Assembly: GCA_035317605.1 (NCBI GenBank)
Contig: DATHGT010000077.1
Location: forward strand, 1 to 6,535
Reading direction: 5' to 3'
DNA length: 6,535 nt
DNA from: DATHGT01 sp035317605
GTDB lineage: Bacteria > Methylomirabilota > Methylomirabilia > Rokubacteriales > CSP1-6
The first letter of the stretch is position 1. Every line of letters starts with the position of its first letter. Under the pieces are notes generated by a model. The model was not told where the DNA came from and did no database searches. It saw only the letters and a list, made by a program, of their open reading frames with translations. This document shows, one piece after another, positions 1 to 5,104 of this stretch. The position numbers and the translations under genes are program-made.

Positions 1-238
1 CGCGCCGGTGGCCGCGTTCCTGGCCTCCGAAGCGGCCAAGGACGTGACGGGCCAGGTGTTCGGCGTCCGCGGCAAGGAGATCATGCTCTTCGGCCACATG
101 CGCCCGATCATGCGCATCCACCACGCCGAAGGCTGGACGCCGGAGCGCCTGGCCGAGATCTTCCCGGGCACGCTCCAGCACCACTGCGCTCCTCTGGATA
201 CGTCGGGTCAGTACTTCAACTACGATCCGCTCGTCTGA
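1..238 (+). CDS. SDR family oxidoreductase, C-terminal end (partial)
   Basis: This is the last 78 or so codons of a gene that begins before the window; the reading frame is open from base 2 and stops with TGA at 236-238. It opens with a VAAFLASEAAKDVTGQVF stretch, the typical late segment of short-chain dehydrogenases/reductases just after the catalytic core (FLAS...A..VTGQ, then a V.GG-like turn, here VRGKE). The tail (GWTPERLAEIFPG) resembles SDRs of the 3-hydroxyacyl-CoA dehydrogenase / 17-beta-HSD type 4-like group, which are NAD(P)-dependent cytosolic enzymes often linked to acyl-CoA metabolism. The Rossmann GxxxGxG motif and the YxxxK catalytic residues lie outside the window, so the substrate cannot be inferred. 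The last 23 bases overlap the end of the convergent membrane-protein gene. Family membership is secure; the exact role is not. Confidence 0.85.
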   Translation, partial: APVAAFLASEAAKDVTGQVFGVRGKEIMLFGHMRPIMRIHHAEGWTPERLAEIFPGTLQHHCAPLDTSGQYFNYDPLV

Positions 239-2186
239 CCCAGAGGGTCGCGACGAGCAGGAGCGCGGCCAGCGACAGCCCGGTGATCGCGAGGCCGGCG
301 GTCTCGGCGAAGCCGCGCGCGTAGAGCAGATCGATCTCGCCTGTCCCCGGCCCTTGGACTTCGAGGTCGCCCATTGCTCCTCGACGTGTCGCGAGCGCCC
401 GATCGCCGGCGGTGGCGCGCCAGAGCGGGTAGTAGGCGATGCGCGCCGAGCGCCAGGAATCACCCGTGGAATCGATCGAAATCCGGACATGGCCTGGCGC
501 GATCTCGCGCGGGAGTGCGACCGCGGTTCGGCTGACGTGGATCACGAACGGCGGCGAATCGGGGGCGCGGGTGAACCGCGGGTTGTCGCGGAGCGCGCGC
601 AGGCGCGGGACGTCCTCGTCGAGCGCGACGACCATGCTCACTCCCAGGCGGTCGGCGTATCGGTTGAAGGTGTCGTGATCGAGGTCGTCGAGGTCGCGTC
701 CGAAGAGACGGCGGCCGTCGAGACGCTCGACCAGCTCCCGGATCGCGCCCGGCCCCGCGTTGCCGCGATAGACCAGGGCCGCCACCGGTGAGGGATGGGT
801 GAAGGTGCCGTTGACGATGTCCCGGCCTGACGCGAGCGGGATCAGCGCGGTAACGTGGCTGTGCGGGCGCCACCATTCCGAGCCGTAGACGAGTGGCACG
901 CCCGAGCGCACGAACAGGACACGACCGGGAGGCGCCGCGCGAAGCGTCGCCCACAGCGCATCGAGGCGGAAGCCGCGCTCGATCGTCGCGTATCGCTCCC
1001 AGCCCACGATCGGCGGCCAGAGCGTCAGCGTGCGCACGGGCAGCGAGAGCGCGATCGTGACGGCAACGGCGGCGAGCGCGACCGCTACGCGAACCCGCGC
1101 GCGGTCGCGGGCCAGCGTTCCGAGGAGCCGCCCCCCTGTGGCGCCGGCCGAGAGCACGAACGCGAGCCACGCTGAATCCGCGACGCGATCGGCCGGAAGC
1201 CAGCGGATGCCCAGCGGCTCGATGACGAAGCGGTCGACGAGGACGACCGCGGCCATCGTCCAAGCAAACGCCAGAAGCGTCGCTGATACGTCGGGCGGCT
1301 CGCTCCGACGGCGAAGCCGCCTCCAGAGAGCGAACACCGCGAGCGCGATCAGGACAATGGCGAGCGGGTGACCGAAGATCTCTCGCGCCGACAGCGAGCC
1401 CCACGCCAGTGCTCGGGTGTGCTCGAGGTGGGCGAGGAGCGGAACGGTCCAGAACGCGGTGAGCCCGCCGGCCAGCGCCAGCGCTGTCACCCCGGATACG
1501 AACGCGCTCGCGTGAGTCGACGCTCGACGGGGAGTACGGTCGCGATCGACGGCGTGTGAGCGCACACACCACGCCGCGACGAGCACGAGCACCACCGCGG
1601 CCGGCACGTGAGCGGGATGGGTCAGCGTGATGATGGCGACCAGCGGCGCGATCACCCATGGACAGCCGGAGCGGCCGGCGATCCACGCGTCGAGCGCCAG
1701 CGCGAGCAGCGGCAGCATCGCCCACGCGAGGCGTGCCGGCACCATCCCCCAGTGCACGCCGCCTTCGACGCCGCTGGCCACTCCCGCCGAGAGCGTCAGC
1801 GCCACGAAGGCGGCGGGCAACGCGAGCCAACCGTCGCGCAATACGCGGCGGAGCAGCAGCCAGACCGTGACGCCGGGCGCGAGATACGCGAGCCAGACGA
1901 ACGCCTGATAGCTCGCCGCGATCGAGAGCAACCGCCCCGTCGCCACGTGAGCCAGCGCCACCGCGTACGGGAACCCCGGCGGATAGAACTGCAGCTCGGG
2001 ATATCCGCCCCACCACCCCGGATTCCACGCCCACGGCGCCGGCCCGCGCGTCACGACGTGCCAGACGCGATAGAGCTGCCCGGGGTGATCGTCGAAGCCG
2101 ATCAGCGAGAAGCCGAGGGCCCACGACGCGAACGCGACGCCGTAGGCCAGCAGGAGCACGAGCGGCCAGAGACTCCGAAGCGTCAC
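216..2186 (-). CDS. Multi-pass membrane protein, PTPS-related / GT-C glycosyltransferase-like
   Basis: This is a large integral membrane protein, 656 aa from the preferred GTG at 2186. The frame stays open upstream to another GTG at 2309 (697 aa); residue numbers here count from that longer form. The first hydrophobic segment lies near 47-70. It is followed by an extracytoplasmic-looking loop with FDDHPGQLYR (acidic pair at 73-74) and a W-GGYPELQFYPPG stretch (about 100-112). These are typical of bacterial membrane proteins annotated as 6-pyruvoyl-tetrahydropterin synthase-related, which resemble GT-C polyprenyl-phosphate-dependent glycosyltransferases such as the GT39/PMT group. About ten further hydrophobic segments follow to near 425. 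Then comes a roughly 240-residue soluble, probably extracytoplasmic domain, and one C-terminal membrane helix (about 671-690) ending in positively charged VRRADRS. The 2186 start is preferred because residues 1-41 of the longer form are hydrophilic and overlie the promoter region of the divergent gene, and no Shine-Dalgarno precedes 2309. A role in glycosylating lipids, polymers or surface proteins is family-based inference; the PTPS name does not imply pterin chemistry. Confidence 0.8.
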   Translation of the reverse strand: MTLRSLWPLVLLLAYGVAFASWALGFSLIGFDDHPGQLYRVWHVVTRGPAPWAWNPGWWGGYPELQFYPPGFPYAVALAHVATGRLLSIAASYQAFVWLAYLAPGVTVWLLLRRVLRDGWLALPAAFVALTLSAGVASGVEGGVHWGMVPARLAWAMLPLLALALDAWIAGRSGCPWVIAPLVAIITLTHPAHVPAAVVLVLVAAWCVRSHAVDRDRTPRRASTHASAFVSGVTALALAGGLTAFWTVPLLAHLEHTRALAWGSLSAREIFGHPLAIVLIALAVFALWRRLRRRSEPPDVSATLLAFAWTMAAVVLVDRFVIEPLGIRWLPADRVADSAWLAFVLSAGATGGRLLGTLARDRARVRVAVALAAVAVTIALSLPVRTLTLWPPIVGWERYATIERGFRLDALWATLRAAPPGRVLFVRSGVPLVYGSEWWRPHSHVTALIPLASGRDIVNGTFTHPSPVAALVYRGNAGPGAIRELVERLDGRRLFGRDLDDLDHDTFNRYADRLGVSMVVALDEDVPRLRALRDNPRFTRAPDSPPFVIHVSRTAVALPREIAPGHVRISIDSTGDSWRSARIAYYPLWRATAGDRALATRRGAMGDLEVQGPGTGEIDLLYARGFAETAGLAITGLSLAALLLVATLWVRRADRS

Positions 2187-2192
2187 GCGCGG

Positions 2193-2198
2193 ATCATA
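2193..2198 (-). promoter_or_regulatory. -10-like TATGAT, 6 nt before the GTG of the membrane protein
   Basis: Read on the minus strand, TATGAT matches the sigma70 -10 consensus at five of six bases. It ends exactly 6 nt before the GTG at 2186, so a transcript would be expected to begin at or very near that start codon. No convincing -35 is seen at 16-18 bp and there is no Shine-Dalgarno. This is the geometry of a leaderless gene, but a single short hexamer is weak evidence. Confidence 0.35.
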
Positions 2199-2245
2199 AG
2201 TGAAGGAGCCGTCGGCCCGTCGAGAAGTCGCGGGTGGCCCCGGCG

Positions 2246-2274
2246 TTGACTTCACGGATCGTTGCGTGTTTAGT
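2246..2274 (+). promoter_or_regulatory. Sigma70-like promoter for the MoaD-like / glycerate kinase unit
   Basis: TTGACT at 2246-2251 (five of six to TTGACA) is followed, after a 17-bp spacer, by TTTAGT at 2269-2274 (four of six to TATAAT). Transcription would start near 2281, giving a leader of about 43 nt that includes the AGGAGG at 2313-2318. The position, orientation and optimal spacer fit a promoter for the gene starting at 2324. It lies inside the N-terminal extension of the opposite-strand ORF, which is one reason to favour the shorter start of that gene. Confidence 0.5.
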
Positions 2275-2312
2275 AGCCGCTGATGAGTGATGGTGATGTG
2301 ATCGGCCACCTC

Positions 2313-2318
2313 AGGAGG
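2313..2318 (+). promoter_or_regulatory. Strong Shine-Dalgarno AGGAGG
   Basis: AGGAGG sits 5 nt before the ATG at 2324. It is a full match to the anti-Shine-Dalgarno core and fixes the start of the MoaD-like gene. It is the only canonical ribosome-binding site in the window; the other starts have weak or no Shine-Dalgarno. Confidence 0.85.
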
Positions 2319-2323
2319 ACCAG

Positions 2324-2602
2324 ATGCCCGTGATCGTTCGAATTCCCACCCCGCTGCGGTCGATCACCAAGGGAAGCGCCGAGGTGCCGGCCAAGGGCGA
2401 GACCGTCGACGACGTGATGCAGGATCTGGAGCGCCAGTTCCCCGGACTGCGCGAGCGGCTCGTGGACGAGAAGGGTGAGCTGCGCCGCTTCATCAACCTG
2501 TACGTCAACGAGGAAGACGTCCGGTTCCTCCAGGGCCGCACGACCGTGCTCAAGGACGGCGACACGGTCTCGATCGTCCCCGCGATCGCCGGAGGGCGCT
2601 GA
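2324..2602 (+). CDS. MoaD/ThiS-family sulfur carrier protein ending in Gly-Gly-Arg
   Basis: This is a 92-aa beta-grasp protein of the ubiquitin-like sulfur-carrier superfamily. In this family the C-terminal diglycine is adenylated by an E1-like enzyme (MoeB/ThiF type) and turned into a thiocarboxylate that donates sulfur for molybdopterin, thiamine, cysteine or other products. Visible hallmarks are the N-terminal strand IVRIPTPLR, the helix around ETVDDVMQDLERQFPGL (26-42), the FINLYVNEEDVRFL segment (56-69), KDGDTVSIVPAIAG (77-90) and Gly90-Gly91. The FINLYVNEEDVRFL and VSIVPAIAG segments look closer to CysO-type and stand-alone archaeal/actinobacterial carriers than to E. coli MoaD. One residue, Arg92, follows the diglycine, so the protein would need trimming before activation, as in carriers processed by JAMM/Mec-type proteases. 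The ATG is fixed by AGGAGG at 5 nt. No E1 enzyme, MoaE, ThiG or protease is in the window, so the pathway is undetermined. The glycerate kinase start follows 16 nt after the stop. Confidence 0.9.
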   Translation: MPVIVRIPTPLRSITKGSAEVPAKGETVDDVMQDLERQFPGLRERLVDEKGELRRFINLYVNEEDVRFLQGRTTVLKDGDTVSIVPAIAGGR

Positions 2603-2618
2603 CGCCCATCCCGCTCAC

Positions 2619-3926
2619 GTGACCGCTCGCGAGGCGGCGCTCGCGATCTGGCGGGCCGCGCTGGACGCCGCCGCCGTTGAACCCCTCGTTCGCTCCTCGC
2701 TCCGCCGGCACGGCGACACTCTCACGTGCGGACCGCTGACTCTCGATCTCCGCGACGTCGGCCGCGTACTCGTGCTGGGCTGCGGCAAGGCCGGCGCCGC
2801 GATGGCCCGCGCCGCCGAGTCCGTCCTCGGAGACCGTATCGGTCAGGGACTCGTGGTGGTCAAAGATGGATACACGCTTCCGACCCGCGTCGTGGAGCTG
2901 GCCGAGGCCGGACACCCCGTGCCCGACCGGCGCGGCCAGGCGGCGGCCCAGCGCATTCTCGCTCTGGCACGATCGGCCGGCCCGCGCGACCTCGTCATCT
3001 TCCTGATCTCGGGCGGGGGCTCGGCGCTGATGCCGGCCCCGGCGCCGCCGGTCACGCTCGAAGAAAAGGGGGACGTCACGCGACGGCTCCTCGGCGCCGG
3101 CGCCACGATCGGCGAGCTGAACGCCGTGCGCAAGCACCTGTCGCTGCTCAAGGGCGGCCAGCTCGCGCGCGCGGCCGCGCCGGCGCGCGTGCTCACGCTC
3201 CTGCTCTCCGACGTCATCGGCGATCCGCTCGACGTGATCGCCTCGGGTCCGACCGCGCCCGACCCGACCACGTTCGCCGACGCCCTCGATGTGCTCGGAC
3301 GTCGCGGCGTTCTCGATCGGGTCGCGCCCGGTGTGATCGAGCGCCTGAACGCAGGAGCGCGCGGCAAGATTCCGGAGACGCCGAAGCCCGTTGAATCGTT
3401 GTTCACCAACGTCACCCACGTCGTCGTCGGCAACCACCGCCTCGTGGTCGACGCGGCCGCCGCGGCCGCCGCGCGCCTGGGCTACTCGCCGCGCATCGCG
3501 ACGGCGGCGCTCGAGGGCGAAGCGCGGGACGCCGCGCGCGCGCTGGTGACTCAGGCGCGGTCGTTGCCGCCGCGCGCGTGTCTCATCGCGGGCGGCGAGA
3601 CCACGGTCACGGTGAGAGGGCGGGGGCGCGGCGGGCGATGCCAGGAGTTCGCCCTCGCCGCGGCGCTGGCCCTCGAAGGGGACGACGGAGTGACCGTGCT
3701 CGCCGCGGGGACCGACGGCACCGACGGGCCGACCGACGCGGCCGGGGCCGTCGTCGACGCGACGACCGTCGAGCGGGGCCGCGCGGCCGGGCTCGATCCC
3801 GATCGCGCGCTGACCGACAACGACTCCCACACGTTTCTGAGCGCGACCGGCGACGTGATCGTCACCGGGCCGACGAATACCAACCTGCTCGATCTCTACC
3901 TCGCCCTCCGCCTGCCCAAGGAGTGA
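2619..3926 (+). CDS. Glycerate 2-kinase, MOFRL (DUF4147) family
   Basis: This 435-aa cytosolic enzyme is expected to phosphorylate D-glycerate with ATP to 2-phosphoglycerate, feeding glyoxylate, serine or sugar-acid catabolism into glycolysis. Family hallmarks appear in order: GCGKAG (54-59, with Lys57 at the position of the conserved active-site lysine), AGHPVPD (97-103), the glycine-rich SGGGSAL (131-137), NAVRKHLS...KGG, LLLSDVIGD (195-203, with conserved Asp198) and ASGPTAPDP. The C-terminal MOFRL domain then shows GGET (325-328), GRGGRCQEFALAAAL (Cys341-Gln-Glu), TDGTDGPTDAAG (365-376) and a terminal TGPTNTN. Length and motif order match full-length class III kinases such as the Thermotoga maritima enzyme. 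The GTG at 2619 is chosen because the family alignment begins here; the frame stays open upstream only inside the MoaD-like gene. No good Shine-Dalgarno precedes it, so coupling to the upstream gene is likely. The alternative reading, hydroxypyruvate reductase (TtuD), is an older name for the same family. Confidence 0.92.
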   Translation: MTAREAALAIWRAALDAAAVEPLVRSSLRRHGDTLTCGPLTLDLRDVGRVLVLGCGKAGAAMARAAESVLGDRIGQGLVVVKDGYTLPTRVVELAEAGHPVPDRRGQAAAQRILALARSAGPRDLVIFLISGGGSALMPAPAPPVTLEEKGDVTRRLLGAGATIGELNAVRKHLSLLKGGQLARAAAPARVLTLLLSDVIGDPLDVIASGPTAPDPTTFADALDVLGRRGVLDRVAPGVIERLNAGARGKIPETPKPVESLFTNVTHVVVGNHRLVVDAAAAAAARLGYSPRIATAALEGEARDAARALVTQARSLPPRACLIAGGETTVTVRGRGRGGRCQEFALAAALALEGDDGVTVLAAGTDGTDGPTDAAGAVVDATTVERGRAAGLDPDRALTDNDSHTFLSATGDVIVTGPTNTNLLDLYLALRLPKE

Positions 3927-3980
3927 GCGAAGCGGTCTAAGTCATCGAAAATGACGCGCGACGCTCGGTGAGTCACAGGG

Positions 3981-3989
3981 TTATCCACC
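3981..3989 (+). promoter_or_regulatory. DnaA-box-like sequence TTATCCACC
   Basis: This matches the DnaA box consensus TTATCCACA at eight of nine bases, differing only in the last. It lies in the relatively AT-rich 121-bp gap between the glycerate kinase and rlmN genes, 16 bp from a second, better box in the opposite orientation. Confidence 0.45.
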
Positions 3990-3996
3990 GGTCGGT

Positions 3997-4009
3997 CACA
4001 GATTCTGTG
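3997..4009. repeat. Perfect 6-bp inverted repeat CACAGA-T-TCTGTG
   Basis: This is a 13-bp palindrome of two perfect 6-bp arms around one central base, in the rlmN upstream region and partly overlapping the minus-strand DnaA box. It could be an operator half-site pair or simply an extension of the box context. The motif GTCACAG also occurs at 3972-3978 and 3995-4001 as a short direct repeat. Confidence 0.5.
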
Positions 4010-4014
4010 GAAAA
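4006..4014 (-). promoter_or_regulatory. DnaA box (TTTTCCACA on the minus strand)
   Basis: On the minus strand this reads TTTTCCACA, a full match to the relaxed DnaA box TTWTNCACA. It sits about where the -35 region of the proposed rlmN promoter would be, so a bound DnaA could affect rlmN transcription. A third, poor candidate (TTTCCCACC, seven of nine) lies at 4019-4027. No dnaA, dnaN, gyrB, gidA or rpmH gene is in the window to support a replication origin. Confidence 0.5.
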
Positions 4015-4031
4015 CTCATTTCCCACCCTCG

Positions 4032-4040
4032 TGATATTCT
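4032..4040 (+). promoter_or_regulatory. Extended -10 element (TGA-TATTCT), 7 nt before the rlmN ATG
   Basis: TG at 4032-4033, one base, then TATTCT at 4035-4040 form a TGn extended -10; the hexamer matches four of six consensus bases, including the key A2 and T6. It ends 7 nt before the ATG, and there is no Shine-Dalgarno between them. Transcription would start at or next to the ATG, suggesting a leaderless mRNA. No recognisable -35 lies at the usual distance, which an extended -10 can tolerate. Confidence 0.45.
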
Positions 4041-4047
4041 TCGTTCG

Positions 4048-5088
4048 ATGTCCTCGCGCAATCTCGTCGGACTCCTTCCCACCGAGCTCGAAGACCTCGC
4101 GGTCGAACTGGGCGCGTCGCGTTATCGTGGACGCCAGCTCGCGACGTGGATCTACCGCAAGAACGTCGTCGATCTCGACGCGATGACGGATCTGTCGAAA
4201 GAATTCCGGGCCGCGCTCGCCGAGCACGCGTCGGTCGCGCTGCCCCACGTCGAGCGGGTGACACCGTCTCAGGACGGCAGCCGCAAGCTCGTGTTCCGCC
4301 TGGACGACGGCGCGCGGGTCAGCGCGGTCGTGATGCCCGACGACGATCGCATCACGCTCTGCCTCTCCACCCAGGTCGGCTGCGGCTTCGCCTGCGCGTT
4401 CTGCCTGACCGGGACGATGGGGCTCGAGCGCAATCTCACCGCCGGCGAGATCGTCGGCCAGCTCATGGTCGCGAACCGGCTGCTCGAGCGTGAAGGCCGG
4501 CGCGTCACGCACCTCGTGTTCATGGGCATGGGCGAGCCGCTGGCCAACTACGCGCCGCTGGTGACGTCGCTGCGCATCCTCACCGACGCCAAGCTCGGGA
4601 TCGGCTATTCGCCGCGACGTATCACGGTCTCCACCGTCGGGCTGGTGAAGGGCATCGAGCGGCTCGGCCGCGAGGACCTGAAGGTCAACCTCGCGATCTC
4701 GCTCCACGCCGCCGACGACGAGACGCGCGCCACGCTCATGCCCGTCAACAAGTCGTGGAACCTCGAGGCGCTGATGGCGGCGGTGCGCGAGTATCCGCTG
4801 GCCCCGCGCCAGCGCGTGTTCTTCGAGTACGTGCTGCTCGACGGCGTCAACGATTCTCCGGAAGCGGCGGCGCGCCTGGCCCGGCTGCTGCGCTCCGTCC
4901 GCGCCAAGGTCAACCTGATCCCGTTCAACGACTGGGAGGGAGCCTCCTTCAGCCGCCCGCCGATCGCGCGCATCCTCGCGTTTCAGGCGGTGCTGCTCGA
5001 CGCCGGCATCACCACCACGGTGCGCTGGAGCAAGGGGGAGGACATCGGAGCCGCCTGCGGGCAGCTCCGGGAGCCCATCGTCGCGTGA
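4048..5088 (+). CDS. rlmN: Dual-specificity RNA methyltransferase RlmN (23S rRNA A2503 C2-methyltransferase)
   Basis: This is a 346-aa cytosolic radical-SAM enzyme that methylates C2 of adenosine 2503 in 23S rRNA at the peptidyl-transferase centre. In E. coli it also methylates A37 of some tRNAs. The N-terminal accessory domain (NLVGLLPTELEDLAVELG...YRGRQLATWIYRK) is typical. The [4Fe-4S] ligands are Cys112, Cys116 and Cys119 in CGFACAFC. Cys337 in AACGQL corresponds to the methyl-carrying cysteine (E. coli Cys355), and Cys105 in TLCLSTQVGC to E. coli Cys118, so all catalytic cysteines are present. Also visible are FMGMGEPLANY, the SAM-binding-type STVGL stretch, NLAISLHAADDETRATLMPVN and NLIPFNDW. 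Length is normal for the shorter bacterial forms. The ATG at 4048 matches the family N-terminus; it lacks a Shine-Dalgarno and has an extended -10 just upstream. The next gene starts 16 nt after the stop, indicating an operon. Confidence 0.97.
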   Translation: MSSRNLVGLLPTELEDLAVELGASRYRGRQLATWIYRKNVVDLDAMTDLSKEFRAALAEHASVALPHVERVTPSQDGSRKLVFRLDDGARVSAVVMPDDDRITLCLSTQVGCGFACAFCLTGTMGLERNLTAGEIVGQLMVANRLLEREGRRVTHLVFMGMGEPLANYAPLVTSLRILTDAKLGIGYSPRRITVSTVGLVKGIERLGREDLKVNLAISLHAADDETRATLMPVNKSWNLEALMAAVREYPLAPRQRVFFEYVLLDGVNDSPEAAARLARLLRSVRAKVNLIPFNDWEGASFSRPPIARILAFQAVLLDAGITTTVRWSKGEDIGAACGQLREPIVA

Positions 5089-5104
5089 GCGCACGGGGAA
5101 TCGC

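Noticed and set aside
460..2124. A 554-codon open frame on the minus strand inside the membrane protein gene
   Set aside because: It is the same strand in another frame, very rich in Arg/Ala/Gly without hydrophobic or domain structure, as expected from GC-rich codon positions. The overlapping frame has clear membrane-protein features.
1608..2249. A 213-codon plus-strand frame opposite the membrane protein
   Set aside because: Gln/Arg/Pro-rich antisense shadow with no domain, crossing into the promoter region of the next gene.
2475..2618. Extending the glycerate kinase upstream to an ATG at 2475
   Set aside because: Those 48 codons lie mostly inside the MoaD-like gene in another frame and read as a Ser/Arg-rich shadow; the family N-terminus begins at the GTG at 2619.
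2550..3830. A 426-codon open frame antisense to the glycerate kinase gene
   Set aside because: Low-complexity Arg/Gly/Ala/Glu-rich translation with no recognisable domain, opposite a well-supported kinase; a GC-driven shadow.
3941..3955. Small hairpin GTCAT-CGAAA-ATGAC after the glycerate kinase stop, as a possible terminator
   Set aside because: Only a 5-bp AT-containing stem and no T-run after it; too weak for an intrinsic terminator.
3927..4047. Calling the whole intergenic region a replication origin
   Set aside because: Only one full and one near-full DnaA box, no extended AT-rich unwinding element, and no origin-linked gene; reported as a box cluster only.
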